This document shows, in pieces, positions 17,312-26,553 of a DNA stretch of 64,000 bases. The DNA is from Bacteroides sp. MSB163 (GTDB lineage: Bacteria; Bacteroidota; Bacteroidia; Bacteroidales; Bacteroidaceae): positions 2,596,001 through 2,660,000 of the forward strand of contig NZ_CP143867.1 of the NCBI RefSeq assembly GCF_036416795.1, written 5' to 3'. Both the position numbers and the translations under genes were made by a program. The notes below the pieces were generated by a model. That model worked only from the letters and a program-made list of their open reading frames with translations. It ran no database searches and was not told where the DNA came from. How positions within the stretch are numbered: the stretch's first letter is position 1; each line of letters opens with the position of its first letter.

Positions 17312-17698
17312 TTATGACCGGCCGGGCAGGGACTCTTCCAGAATCATCTCCACCGTTTCCCTGTATTCTTCCAGATGCCGCGAGACAAGGTGGTTGATGA
17401 ACCCCTCCAGCGTGACCTTCCCATTTCTCGAGGCTCCCGCCAGGATGGACAGTTTCCGGTGCAGGGCGGCAGGAATATGCAGTGACCGGCGCTGCACGCC
17501 CGCAATGCCACGCAGGTATTCCTCCCCATAGACGGACGGCTGCATGGGGCCGCTTTTCCTTGCGGGACGCATTATGTCGTTACCGGACATTCCACGTCCC
17601 TTCCGGGGACAGGCAGGTGCTTCCCCCATGATCTCACGGATGCGGTCCGCGTCCATCCCGCCGGGACCAATCCGGTCTTTTACGTTCTTTCCTGTCAT
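17312..17698 (-). CDS. DUF3408 protein, TraB-like
   Basis: 128 residues. The N-terminal half is variable and basic. The C-terminal half (about 70-128) has the family signature RRSLHIPAALHRKLSILAG, then VTLEGFINHLVSRHLEEYRE, resembling a ribbon-helix-helix with a C-terminal helix. That fold fits a ParB-like, omega/ParG-type partner for the ParA encoded 28 nt downstream; this is inference. Upstream is a second DUF3408 gene 30 nt away. It appears intact. Confidence 0.75.
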   Translation of the reverse strand: MTGKNVKDRIGPGGMDADRIREIMGEAPACPRKGRGMSGNDIMRPARKSGPMQPSVYGEEYLRGIAGVQRRSLHIPAALHRKLSILAGASRNGKVTLEGFINHLVSRHLEEYRETVEMILEESLPGRS

Positions 17699-17727
17699 GA
17701 TATATCTTCTTGGACAATGACAACATT

Positions 17728-18144
17728 TTATCGGCGGGCCGTTCCTCCACGCTGTCCGTCCTCATCCCAGGGACGGTAGACCTCACCGAGCAGGGCGGCG
17801 ATATCCTCCCTGTGCTCCTCCATATGGAGCTCCAGCAGCCGGATGATAAACCCGGAGATGCTGCCGCAACCGGCGGCCCTGACCAGCATGGCGATCCGGC
17901 GGTGCAGCCTCCCGTCAATATACGCGGTCTTCCACTCCACAGACTTGGGAGCGGGAACAAGAAACCTCCTCTTGTATTCTTCCGGGGCTGTCACTTTCCC
18001 TGCACGGACCTGCCTTTCATGCCCCGGCATACCCACCGCCGGTTCCGGGGATGGGGAAACGGGAGCTGACAGAAGGTTTCCCGTGAGTCCGACCCTCTCG
18101 AGAACGATATCGGAAAGCCGGTTCTTTTCCTTTTCTGAATCCAT
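17728..18144 (-). CDS. DUF3408 protein, first gene of the element 1 ParA operon
   Basis: 138 residues. Variable N-terminus, then the conserved C-terminal unit WKTAYIDGRLHRRIAMLVRA, SISGFIIRLLELHMEEHRED. It differs from its neighbour at 17312-17698, so the operon encodes two distinct DUF3408 proteins, as often seen in these elements. The GTCA decamer array lies about 90-125 bp upstream of its ATG, suitable for autoregulation or for a partition complex. No frameshift or internal stop was seen. Confidence 0.75.
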   Translation of the reverse strand: MDSEKEKNRLSDIVLERVGLTGNLLSAPVSPSPEPAVGMPGHERQVRAGKVTAPEEYKRRFLVPAPKSVEWKTAYIDGRLHRRIAMLVRAAGCGSISGFIIRLLELHMEEHREDIAALLGEVYRPWDEDGQRGGTARR

Positions 18145-18467
18145 TGTCTTAAAATCTTAATTTATTAAATTACACAACTGGCATTGTTTCGGAATACAAA
18201 ATAAAGAAAGAAGAGGACAGGACGGAACCACCTGTCGCTTATAGTCATCCAAAGTCGTTTATTGTCATGATACACATGATGGTGGGGACGAACATATGGT
18301 TCCATCCGGATGCTTCTTCCCATGCGGGAGTGACGTCAGAATCCTGCTGTCCGTAGCGGCGTGGAAAAGTGGCGGGATTCCGTTCCTTGTCCACCGCCCC
18401 TTTCAAATCCTTATGGGCAGGTGTGGGAGCATGCATCCGTCCTGATACGGATTCTTGGATTATCGGT
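18145..18467. other. Upstream region of the element 1 ParA operon
   Basis: Non-coding as far as I can see. It contains the GTCA array (18234-18267) and leads into the 85-bp tandem array at 18468. Confidence 0.4.
18234..18267. promoter_or_regulatory. GTCA decamer array, four units
   Basis: GTCG/GTCA begins at 18234, 18244, 18254 and 18264, exactly 10 bp apart. It sits upstream of the DUF3408-DUF3408-ParA operon. Confidence 0.6.
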
Positions 18468-19531
18468 CTGTGGAAGTGTAAAAATATCAATCCGTTAATG
18501 GAGACAAGGAAGAAAAAACATAAGGCGTACACGGCTACCTGCACGTTCTCCATTTGCAGAAGTGTAGAAGTGGCAATCCGTTAATGGAGACGATGAAAAA
18601 AAACAATAAGGCATATACGGCTACCTGCCATTCTCCATTTGCAGAAGTGTAGAAGTAGCAATCCGTTAATGGAGACAATGAAGAAAAACCATAAGTCATA
18701 CACGGCTACCTGCACGTTCTCCATTTGCAGAAGTGTAGAAGTAGCAATCCATCAATGGAGACTAGAAAAAGAAACCATAAGTCATACACGACTATATGCC
18801 CATTCTCCATTTGCAGAAGTGTAGAAGTAGCAATCCATCAAAGGAGACAAGGAAGAAAAACAATAAGGTGTATACGGCTATCTGCCCATTCTCCATTTAC
18901 AGAAGTGTAGAAGTGGCAATCCATCAATGGAGACTAGGAAAAGAAACCATAAGTCATACACGGCTACCTGCACGTTCTCCATTTGCAGAAGTGTAGAAGT
19001 AGCAATCCATCAATGGAGACAAGGAAAAGAAACCATAAGACATACACGGCTACCTGTCATTCTCCATTTGCAGAAGTGTAGAAGTAGCAATCCGTTAATG
19101 GAGACGATGAAAAAAACAATGAACTATATACGGCTACATGTCCATTTCTCCATTTGCAGAAGTGTAGAAGTAGCAATCCATTAATGGAGATAATGCAGAA
19201 AACCATGAAGCATATACGGCTACATGTCCATTTCTCCATTTGCAGAAGTGTAGAAGTAGCAATCCATTAATGGAGATAATGTAGAAAAACCATGAAGCAT
19301 ATACGGCTCACTGCCGCTCTCCATTTGCAGAAGTGTAGAAGTATCAATCCATCAATGGAGACAAGGAAAAGAAACCATAAGACATACACGGTTACATGCA
19401 CATTCTTCATTTGCAGAAGTGTAGAAGTAGCAATCCGTTAATGGAGACAATGAAGAAAAACAATAAGGCGTATACGGCTACCTGTCATTCTCCATTTGCA
19501 GATGTGTAAAAATAACAATCCATTAATGGAG
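18468..19531. repeat. Tandem array of 85-86 bp units, 12 full copies plus a degenerate one
   Basis: A 42-bp core starting CTCCATTTGCAGAAGTGTAG and ending AATGGAG recurs at 18548, 18633, 18719, 18805, 18891, 18977, 19062, 19148, 19234, 19319, 19405 and 19490, with a degraded copy at 18468. The core ends are inverted repeats (CTCCATT/AATGGAG). The 43-44 bp between cores are also alike, so this is not a CRISPR. The period is not a multiple of three. On the minus strand each unit offers an ATG-GAG start and a short hydrophobic frame (for example FFFIVSINGLLLLHFCKW) running into the next unit. Confidence 0.9.
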
Positions 19532-19729
19532 AATAGGGTATGGAAAGGGCAGATTTCCAGTACATACGTCTCCCTTATTCCTGAATTATGGGCGTAAGTC
19601 ACATGATTCAGGAGAGATAGCCACCTTTTTATGGGGAGAGCAGCCGGCAAATGCCTGATGGAAATGACCCGAAAATCACAGGAGAATAACCGTACAATAG
19701 GCTGATACACAATTCCTATTGGAGAATGT
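19532..19729. other. Spacer between tandem array and hairpin block
   Basis: 198 bp with no recognised gene. It contains a short degenerate inverted repeat around TCTCC-TGAATCATG near 19566-19613 but no clear function. Confidence 0.3.
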
Positions 19730-19837
19730 TGTCCCCATTAGGGGACAGCAAGTTGTGTTTTCGTTTAACGAAAACAGGACGGTTTAACGGAGAATACACC
19801 GATAAACCGTTACTTATTTCAAGCTCCAGCGTCGCTT
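19730..19837. ncRNA. Conserved three-hairpin block, right end of element 1
   Basis: Three consecutive stems: TGTCCCCATTAGGGGACA (19730-19747), GTTTTCGTTTAACGAAAAC (19757-19775), and ACGGTTTAACGG paired with CCGATAAACCGT (19779-19810). The same block with sequence changes that keep the third stem pairable lies at 61157-61265. It could be an oriT or single-strand initiation structure, a recombination end, or a structured RNA. Strand unknown. Host-type genes begin about 90 bp further on. Confidence 0.6.
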
Positions 19838-19926
19838 TTTACATATCTAACTATAATTCATTTGAAATCACAAAACAGATTGAACCGAATGTGGTTAGTT
19901 TGTCTGTTTATTTCATGTCCGAATCA

Positions 19927-20493
19927 TTAGTATGCTATGTTGCAAAGTTCGTATTCATTATGAAAAAATCCGCTTACGAGAACAAGATATTCAGGTAATT
20001 TGCCATCCTTTCCCCAAAGAAGTTCGATGTTAAAAAGTTCAGAAAGCGTTTTGGCTATGTCAAATCCGAAGGCTTCGAGTGACGGACGCACTTTTTCCGG
20101 GTGTCGGCATGGTGTGCCGCAGTTACGCGTACACTCGTTATCTGAGCAGTGAAGACATTTACCTATATAGGCAAATGAACGCCCTCCATATTTCCGTTCC
20201 ATATCCAATAATTCGCTCTCGATTCGTATCCGTTCCGGTAAAATGAGTTTTTGTGTATATTCAATCGGAATATCTTTGTCTTCAGGGATTATCTTCGTTG
20301 CCATAAGATGTGCATACTTGTATTGTCGGAGAAACGATTCCGTATCAAAATCAAATGGAGGACACCCCCAACTTTTACCGTAATTGGTACATTGTTTGCA
20401 AAGTTCAAGAAAATGTGGTTCGTCACGGAATTCGGCGATATATCCTTCAACAGTGATGTCTGAAGTAAAATTTTCTACAGTGTATATACTCAT
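19927..20493 (-). CDS. DUF2284 putative metal-binding protein
   Basis: 188 residues from the ATG at 20493, which overlaps the preceding ATPase stop (ATGA) and is therefore preferred over 20517. It is Cys-rich: CKQCTNYGKSWGCPPF near the N-terminus and CLHCSDNECTRNCGTPCRHP in the second half. This is the DUF2284 pattern, suggestive of iron-sulfur or other metal binding. Proteins of this family often follow corrinoid or metal uptake genes. As the last gene of the cobalamin operon it may handle the imported corrinoid; that role is inference. Confidence 0.85.
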   Translation of the reverse strand: MSIYTVENFTSDITVEGYIAEFRDEPHFLELCKQCTNYGKSWGCPPFDFDTESFLRQYKYAHLMATKIIPEDKDIPIEYTQKLILPERIRIESELLDMERKYGGRSFAYIGKCLHCSDNECTRNCGTPCRHPEKVRPSLEAFGFDIAKTLSELFNIELLWGKDGKLPEYLVLVSGFFHNEYELCNIAY

Positions 20494-21248
20494 TGTTTCA
20501 AAATCATTGTACCGCATAAGGAGTCGAAACGGATGTTTTCATTTTGGAAAAGTCTGTCAATGTATCCGCTTTTCTGCATTTCAGACGCGGTCAAGCAACT
20601 TAAATTCGGGGTATCTAACAATGCTATCGAATCGCACATGGACAACGCGATGTCAAGTTCATGTGTCGAGAACATGATACATTTTTTCTCGTCGTGGACA
20701 AGCCTACGAAGCAACGCCACAAGTTCGTAGCGATTAGGCATGTCAAGAAAGGAAGTCGGTTCATCAAGGAGAATGATAGGAGTATCCTGTGCCAATGCAC
20801 GAGCAATCATCACACGCTGGCATTCGCCATCCGACATTTTATCCATCGTGCGGTTTGCATAAGCCTCCATTCCCACCGAAATGAGCGATTGCATGACTAT
20901 CTCCTTATCTGTTTCTTGCATCCTACCTATCCAGTTGGTATAAGGAGCACGGCCTATGGCTACGACATCCTTGCACCGCAGGTTGGCGATGCGCGTGCGC
21001 TCGGTCGTGACGACAGCCAGCGTTTTTGCCATATCTTCGGTTTTCATGCAGGCGATGTCGTGCCCGTCGAGAATGATTTTTCCGGAATAACACCGGTTCA
21101 GACCGGCTATGGCGCGGAGCAACGTCGATTTTCCTGTCCCGTTTCTTCCGATAAGGGCTGTCAGTTGACCTTTTTTTATCGTGGCATTTACCTCGTGGAG
21201 CAACGAGTTTTCTTTGTAACCTATGGAAAAATGCTGTAATTCTATCAT
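20490..21248 (-). CDS. btuD: Cobalamin ABC transporter ATPase BtuD
   Basis: 252 residues. Walker A GRNGTGKST, Q-loop region, signature MSDGECQRVMIARAL, Walker B IILLDEPTSFLD and H-loop FSTHELD are complete, placing it with the FecE/BtuD importers that energise inner-membrane uptake. The ATG at 21248 overlaps the permease stop (ATGA). The neighbours BtuC, BtuF, BtuB and the AdoCbl riboswitch identify the substrate as a corrinoid. Confidence 0.93.
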   Translation of the reverse strand: MIELQHFSIGYKENSLLHEVNATIKKGQLTALIGRNGTGKSTLLRAIAGLNRCYSGKIILDGHDIACMKTEDMAKTLAVVTTERTRIANLRCKDVVAIGRAPYTNWIGRMQETDKEIVMQSLISVGMEAYANRTMDKMSDGECQRVMIARALAQDTPIILLDEPTSFLDMPNRYELVALLRRLVHDEKKCIMFSTHELDIALSMCDSIALLDTPNLSCLTASEMQKSGYIDRLFQNENIRFDSLCGTMILKQ

Positions 21249-22225
21249 GCGGTGATGGATTTGTTGCGTAAAACCACCCATACGACGATTGGGATTCCCA
21301 ATAGAGCTGTAATGGCGTTGATCGGCAAGGTGAATATTTTAGAAATGATGTCGCAAAGAAGCAATATCGATGCTCCCGAAAGAATTGTTCCGGGCAGAAG
21401 GACATGATGATCGCTATTTTGGAAAAGCATTCTTGTGACATGAGGCATAGCGAGACCTATGAAACCTATCGGACCGCAAAAAGCGGTTATCGTTCCGGCG
21501 AGCAGCGTTGTCGAGAGAAACAACAGGCTGCGTGAACGCCGAATATTCAGTCCCATTGTTACGGCATATTCCTCTCCGAACAGCAGGAGGTTAAGCGGTT
21601 TGATGGTCAGTACCGCCAACAGCAGTCCGGCAAACACCGATGGAACAAGAATCAGAAGTTGTCCGGAGGTGACGTCACCCAAAGCCCCCATCGTCCAAAT
21701 GACAAAGGCTTTCAGCGATTCCTCTTTGCTGAGGTACTGCAATATCTGCACGACAGCACCTACGCCCGATGAGAACATCATGCCCAGAATCAGGATTACC
21801 ATGATGTCTTTTATTCGCTGTCCGACGGCAGTTATCACGAGCAACACGACAGCCGCACCCACCCACGCTGCTCCGGCAATGCCTATTGATGAACCGATCC
21901 CGGCAAGTACCACAAGTGCCACACCGAGACTTGCACCGGAACTGATGCCAAGGACATAGGGACCGGCAAGAGGATTACGGAAGAGGGTCTGCATCTGAAG
22001 ACCGCTGACCGATAAGGCAGCCCCGGCCAACAGTGCCACTATAGCTTTTATGAGGCGTATGTTGAGTACGATTTTTTCCGTGGCACGGGAACAATTTCCC
22101 CCGGTCAGTGCTGCCCATACATCGCGGATCGGAATGTTGACAGCTCCCACGGCCAAGTCCAGTAAAAAAAGACCGACCGTGAGCGTAATCAATATGGAGA
22201 ATAATATAGTCGAACGGGAACGCAT
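21245..22225 (-). CDS. btuC: Cobalamin ABC transporter permease BtuC
   Basis: 326 residues of a FecCD/BtuC-type permease with about ten hydrophobic helices, beginning ILFSILITLTVGLFLLDLA. Family blocks include LAGAALSVSGLQMQTLFRNP, LAGPYVLGISSGASLG and GPIGFIGLAMPHVTRML. It forms the membrane channel for vitamin B12, pairing with the ATPase encoded downstream and receiving substrate from BtuF. Stop and next start overlap by 4 nt; BtuF is immediately upstream. Confidence 0.93.
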   Translation of the reverse strand: MRSRSTILFSILITLTVGLFLLDLAVGAVNIPIRDVWAALTGGNCSRATEKIVLNIRLIKAIVALLAGAALSVSGLQMQTLFRNPLAGPYVLGISSGASLGVALVVLAGIGSSIGIAGAAWVGAAVVLLVITAVGQRIKDIMVILILGMMFSSGVGAVVQILQYLSKEESLKAFVIWTMGALGDVTSGQLLILVPSVFAGLLLAVLTIKPLNLLLFGEEYAVTMGLNIRRSRSLLFLSTTLLAGTITAFCGPIGFIGLAMPHVTRMLFQNSDHHVLLPGTILSGASILLLCDIISKIFTLPINAITALLGIPIVVWVVLRNKSITA

Positions 22226-23365
22226 CTATTTCAGTTGCTTGTAATACACACACTCTTCCTGCACCAGTTCAGGATGGAATATCTTCACGAGGTCGCGGAG
22301 CACGATGTCAGGATTCACGACGGCAGACTCGTAATAGTCGTTACCCCCGGCTGTGTTGGTACGGGCGTTGTTGTTATACACCTCTCCATTTTTGAAACAT
22401 CGGGTATCGGTGAATTTCGGACATGATGCCTTCAAGTCGTCAAGGGAGTTCGCCATTCCCACGTTCAGCCACATGTCCGCATCCGACGCGAGCAGATATG
22501 CTTCTTCTAAGTCAATGGGGATAGAAGCGTTTCCCGTGTTCTTCTGGTAGATATAGCGGCCTCCCGCATCAGTAATCAAGCGGGCTACATAACTTTGGGT
22601 TGAAGGCATGAACCACGAGTCGCCATAGGGAACATTAAGCATAACCGAAGGAGTGCCGAGGGTACTGTCGGCCACTTTCTTTTTCAAGGCGTTGTATCTG
22701 ACCGGGATTGCGGCAAAGGCTTTTTCACCCTTCTCACGTTTTCCTGTGACTTCTGAAAGCACTACCATCCATTCGGCCTTGCCGAGAGGCGACTCTTCAA
22801 GATAATCGCCGACATACATGAACGGTATGTCGAGTTCTTCGAGTTTGCTTTCCATTGCGCTTGCGCCGTTCACCCCATAGAGCAGAACGAGGTCGGGATC
22901 GAGCGAGAGCAGCAACTCGTAGTTGATGTTCCCTTCATAGCCGACATCGCCAATACTGTCGCGGCGGGCTTGGATGTCTGGGTTGGAAATGTAGTCGATT
23001 CCCGAAACGCCGGTTATACACCGGACTTCACCGATTGCGTCAAGCATGGCGATATGAGTGGAAGACATCGCCACGATGCGTTTGGCGTCTCCTTTGAGTA
23101 CCTGTCCTGCAAACCCTTCGGGAACCTCTTCACCGTTGCGGACGATAAACAGCCATGTGGTTACACTGTCCGCTCCCTGCCAGGGATTCCTGACGGTTAT
23201 CAGTACACTTTCCTTCCCGCCCGCCCCTTTGATGTCGAAGCCGGAGGCATATTCGGGAGCATAAAGCAGCAGGTTGAAATCATTGATTTTTGAGCTTTTG
23301 TTGTGGCAGCCTGTAAATGCCAGAGAAAGCAACAAAATCAGGCTTAAATTCTTTAATGCGTTCAT
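22226..23365 (-). CDS. btuF: Cobalamin-binding lipoprotein BtuF
   Basis: 379 residues. Lipoprotein signal with lipobox Cys20 (SLAFTGC), then a periplasmic binding protein of the helical-backbone type: AKRIVAMSSTHIAMLDAIG, ISNPDIQARRDSIGDVGYEG, LLSLDPDLVLLYG, then a second lobe to SAVVNPDIVLRDLVKIFHPE. It captures corrinoid delivered by BtuB and hands it to BtuC. It sits between btuC and btuB in one operon. Stop is TAG, one nucleotide before the btuC ATG. Confidence 0.9.
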   Translation of the reverse strand: MNALKNLSLILLLSLAFTGCHNKSSKINDFNLLLYAPEYASGFDIKGAGGKESVLITVRNPWQGADSVTTWLFIVRNGEEVPEGFAGQVLKGDAKRIVAMSSTHIAMLDAIGEVRCITGVSGIDYISNPDIQARRDSIGDVGYEGNINYELLLSLDPDLVLLYGVNGASAMESKLEELDIPFMYVGDYLEESPLGKAEWMVVLSEVTGKREKGEKAFAAIPVRYNALKKKVADSTLGTPSVMLNVPYGDSWFMPSTQSYVARLITDAGGRYIYQKNTGNASIPIDLEEAYLLASDADMWLNVGMANSLDDLKASCPKFTDTRCFKNGEVYNNNARTNTAGGNDYYESAVVNPDIVLRDLVKIFHPELVQEECVYYKQLK

Positions 23366-23376
23366 ATTGATGCAGA

Positions 23377-25455
23377 TTATCGTTTACTATTTTTGTTTTT
23401 TCCGAACTTGGGTGTTATGCCGATGAATATCTCGAAATTGATGCCCGGCATGGGACGGGACAATACGGAAAGGTATTCTTCATCGAACAGGTTGTTGATG
23501 CTGCCCTTTAGCGACAGATCGGCCCATCGGAAAGAGAGCTGTTTTTCCAGTGTCACGTTATTCATGAAGTAAGGGGGCAGATAGCCCGTCAGGGTATAGT
23601 CATTACTCGACATGGTATAACGCTGGCTGTAATAACACCATTTGTAAAGCAGGCTCCATGTCCGCCATGACAGACGTCCGGTCACCGTTGCGGAAAACTC
23701 CGGCACGTATGGCAACTGTTTGCCGACGGATTGGTCTGCCGGACTCATCGGTTCGCCCTCGTTGATCGAGGGAGTCCACGAGAAAGTTCCGTTCATATCC
23801 AGTTTCCAGTCCTTTCCGAGCATTATATCAAGGTGGGCGTTGGTCTCTGCCCCGTAAGCATGTACCTTTTTGAGGTTTCTGGGGGAGAAGAATCCCTTGG
23901 TTGTGGGTAGCCAGATGATCCAGTCGTCGATGTGCGAATCGAACCAGTTGATACCACCGCTCAAAGCATATACATTTTCTTTCCCCACCGAGAACGACAA
24001 CCCCACGTCGTATGTGAAGCCGTGCTCGCTTTTCAGGTCGGGATTACCGCCCGGCAGAAAATAGAGGTCGTTCAGCGTGGGAAAACGGTAGTTCCGGGAG
24101 ATGGATGCTTTCGCCACGATATTGCCTTTTTTCGACAGTACCCCGTCGATGAAGAAAGCCGGGATAACCGGGGCCCATTCCGTACCGAACATATCCTCGC
24201 GAAGGACAAGCGAGGCGGCAAAACGATCGACAGGCCGCCATTTCGCAGAAACGGAACCGGAAAACTCGACACGTCCCTTGTCATACCCGACAACAGCCTT
24301 GTTACCTTCCTGCGAGATGATATTTTTGTCCGCGCTTTCCACCAAATGCTGGTGTACGGAAACACCGGCCGTGAACAGCCATTTCTCTGAAGGAGCATAA
24401 TCCCCGTCCGCACTTCCGTAGAACGTGTTAATCTTACTGCGTGAGCGGGTCATCGAAGCCATTTCGCCGTTTCCCTTGTCCCGCTTGTAATCATAGGCCA
24501 TCCATGTGTGTATATAGCCGCCTTTTACACCGACCTTCCATTTCTCCCGCACGCGATCCCACGAGAGGACGCCGCGAAACGTCTGCTCCCTTTGGCGGTT
24601 CTCGAAGTCCATGTCGTTCCCGTAATCCGTGCTGAGCATCGCCAGTTCCCGGTTAGAATTGATATACCAGGCGTTTAGCCCGAACTTGTCGCCTTCGCCC
24701 GTGTTATAATAAATTTCCTGCAAGACGTGCAGATCCTTATAAGCCCCGCTGCGGTTGCGTTCCGTCGGGTAATAGGAACCGATGATGTTCTTGTCCTCGT
24801 CATAGATGTTTTCCTTCTTGTCCCGGTTTCGGTATTTGTAGTCGTTGGGGGAAGAGGAATACACCACACGGGTGGAGGACTGCCAGTGTTTGTCACCGTA
24901 GGTCAGGCGGAGAAACTCGTCGAACGTGCTGAACGACCCCACTCCCTGCACGTACTGCAACCCGAACCCTTCATGGTTGGCCGGAGAAGTGGAGAGCCTG
25001 ACCAGACCACCCAAGCCGCCGCCCGTTTCGTTTACCGATGACGTTCCGTGCAGCAGCGAGGCATCATCGATAAAGTAAGAAGGGATGGTGGAAAAATCCG
25101 TCATGCCCAGCATCGGGTTGTTAATGCGCATACCATTCCACGTCACTTGGGTATGCGAGGGAGAGGTACCCCGGAAAGCCACGGTGGATAACGTGGCGCG
25201 TCCGTAGTTCTTGACAAAAACGGATGAGTTGAATGTCAGCACATCGGCCATAGACAAGGCGATGTTCTCTTTCATGGCGATGGAATCGAAACGGGTTCGT
25301 TGCACGCCTATATCCTTCATAGGTCGTTTGCCCACCACCGTAACCTCCGGAATACGTAGTACCCTTTTGGTAATGCTGACGGAATTTTTCTGCTGGGCGG
25401 CAAGCAGAAAGGGCAGGCTTACCCCCACGAACAATAGAATAAGATGTCTTTTCAT
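23377..25455 (-). CDS. btuB: TonB-dependent cobalamin receptor BtuB
   Basis: 692 residues. Signal peptide (about 1-20), a plug domain (about 30-150; LRIPEVTVVGKRP, VAFRGTSPSHTQVTWNG, GGGLGGLVRLSTS), then a 22-strand-type barrel ending in the short aromatic-rich strand INFEIFIGITPKF. Outer-membrane import is driven by TonB. In Bacteroides, BtuB pairs with surface BtuG, encoded here directly upstream. The riboswitch and BtuFCD neighbours fix the substrate as a corrinoid. Confidence 0.93.
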   Translation of the reverse strand: MKRHLILLFVGVSLPFLLAAQQKNSVSITKRVLRIPEVTVVGKRPMKDIGVQRTRFDSIAMKENIALSMADVLTFNSSVFVKNYGRATLSTVAFRGTSPSHTQVTWNGMRINNPMLGMTDFSTIPSYFIDDASLLHGTSSVNETGGGLGGLVRLSTSPANHEGFGLQYVQGVGSFSTFDEFLRLTYGDKHWQSSTRVVYSSSPNDYKYRNRDKKENIYDEDKNIIGSYYPTERNRSGAYKDLHVLQEIYYNTGEGDKFGLNAWYINSNRELAMLSTDYGNDMDFENRQREQTFRGVLSWDRVREKWKVGVKGGYIHTWMAYDYKRDKGNGEMASMTRSRSKINTFYGSADGDYAPSEKWLFTAGVSVHQHLVESADKNIISQEGNKAVVGYDKGRVEFSGSVSAKWRPVDRFAASLVLREDMFGTEWAPVIPAFFIDGVLSKKGNIVAKASISRNYRFPTLNDLYFLPGGNPDLKSEHGFTYDVGLSFSVGKENVYALSGGINWFDSHIDDWIIWLPTTKGFFSPRNLKKVHAYGAETNAHLDIMLGKDWKLDMNGTFSWTPSINEGEPMSPADQSVGKQLPYVPEFSATVTGRLSWRTWSLLYKWCYYSQRYTMSSNDYTLTGYLPPYFMNNVTLEKQLSFRWADLSLKGSINNLFDEEYLSVLSRPMPGINFEIFIGITPKFGKNKNSKR

Positions 25456-25473
25456 TTTTGTCCTCCTTCCTCG

Positions 25474-26547
25474 TTATTTCCAGCAGAAAGCTCCCGGAAT
25501 GATTCCCACGTAAAATTCATCGATCAGCTTGCCTTGCGGCGAATAGCGATACACGATACCTTGTTGCTGGTAATCAATAGCGTCGGCCACATATACCTCC
25601 CCGTTGTTGGGATTGACCGTAAGGCCGTAGTATTTGGTGTCCCGAAACTCCAGAAAAGGCCGGACGGGAACACGGTCGGCTTCCACCGGCATTCGCCAAA
25701 TATCGTTGTTGATCCAGTAAAGTGTATCCCGTGTACCGTTGAGCTGGACTTCCGAAGGCCAGTCGCCCAGCTTAAACTTGAACTGTTTCTCTACGGTGAA
25801 AGTCTCGGCGTCTATACGATAGAGAGACGGTGCCTCGTAACCGTATGGGCTGCCCTCGTAACCGCCATCCGTGATGGTCCACATCTTGTTGTATTTGTCC
25901 ATGACCAGCGAAGTAGGTTGTATGCCGATGGTCAGTTCGTCCACGACCTTGTCCGTCTCCGTGTCGATTTTCAGGATGCGGTTCTGGTACGACCAGCAGT
26001 TCACATAGACGTACTTGCCGTATTGTACCATTTGTTCGGTGGAACCCGATTCCATGTCCATGTCTGGACATTCGATATAGCCGGTAATCTCGTATGTCTT
26101 GGGGTTGATGATGAAGATACGGTAGTCCCATATCTGCGTCACATAGGCTTTCTCATCCGACAGAAAATGGATATACCGGGGTGAGGTGAAACCTGTGATA
26201 CGGCCCACTTCCTTGAAAGTATTGATGTCGATGGCGAAAATCACATGCGAGTTGTTCACCACGATCCAGCCTATACCGTCCCGGATAACCATAGACTGGG
26301 CCACATCGCCCAACTTGAACCCGTTGGCACGGTAAAACACTTCATTCTCCACTTCGCACGTGGCGGGATCGTAGTAGGAAAGCGTGGCATTGCTGTACTG
26401 GAAATTCCCCTCGTTGGTAATGAAAAGACCAGAGGCCGATACAGAGAAATCTTCCATCTCTCCGTAATCCCATTTCATGCAACTGCCGAAAACTGGCAGG
26501 CAGAAAAGAAAAAGGCAAATCCGTTGTATTGTTCTGCTCATTGTCAT
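25474..26547 (-). CDS. btuG: Surface cobalamin-binding lipoprotein BtuG (beta-propeller)
   Basis: 357 residues from the ATG at 26547. Lipoprotein signal with lipobox FGSC, then repeated blades of a YncE-like seven-bladed propeller: SGLFITNEGNFQYSNATLSY, YIHFLSDEKAYVTQIWDYRI, YVYVNCWSYQNRILKID, NKMWTITDGGYEG, VNPNNGEVYVADAIDY. BtuG homologues in Bacteroides bind B12 at the cell surface with very high affinity and cap BtuB. It is directly upstream of btuB. A terminator hairpin lies just before its start. Confidence 0.88.
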   Translation of the reverse strand: MTMSRTIQRICLFLFCLPVFGSCMKWDYGEMEDFSVSASGLFITNEGNFQYSNATLSYYDPATCEVENEVFYRANGFKLGDVAQSMVIRDGIGWIVVNNSHVIFAIDINTFKEVGRITGFTSPRYIHFLSDEKAYVTQIWDYRIFIINPKTYEITGYIECPDMDMESGSTEQMVQYGKYVYVNCWSYQNRILKIDTETDKVVDELTIGIQPTSLVMDKYNKMWTITDGGYEGSPYGYEAPSLYRIDAETFTVEKQFKFKLGDWPSEVQLNGTRDTLYWINNDIWRMPVEADRVPVRPFLEFRDTKYYGLTVNPNNGEVYVADAIDYQQQGIVYRYSPQGKLIDEFYVGIIPGAFCWK

Positions 26548-26553
26548 TCGGAT

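Larger units (their letters stand above)
1..19840. mobile_element. Element 1: degraded conjugative/mobilizable element
   Basis: Approximate extent. The left part has two adjacent tyrosine recombinases and two excisionase-like HTH genes. The right part has ParA, two DUF3408 genes, an amidoligase pair and the conserved hairpin block at 19730-19837 that recurs at the right end of element 2. No traE-traQ genes, relaxase or coupling protein were found, so it is probably not self-transmissible now. The left edge is blurred by an IS3 remnant and a recombinase fragment. Boundaries are inferred from gene content; no attachment site was proven. Confidence 0.55.

Noticed and set aside
18369..19239. Many 60-100 residue frames over the tandem array
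   Set aside because: They arise because the 85-86 bp period cycles through all frames; on the plus strand they show no protein-like selection.
18468..19531. CRISPR array
   Set aside because: The cores repeat, but the sequences between them are also alike, the unit is 85 bp and no cas gene is near. It is a tandem repeat.
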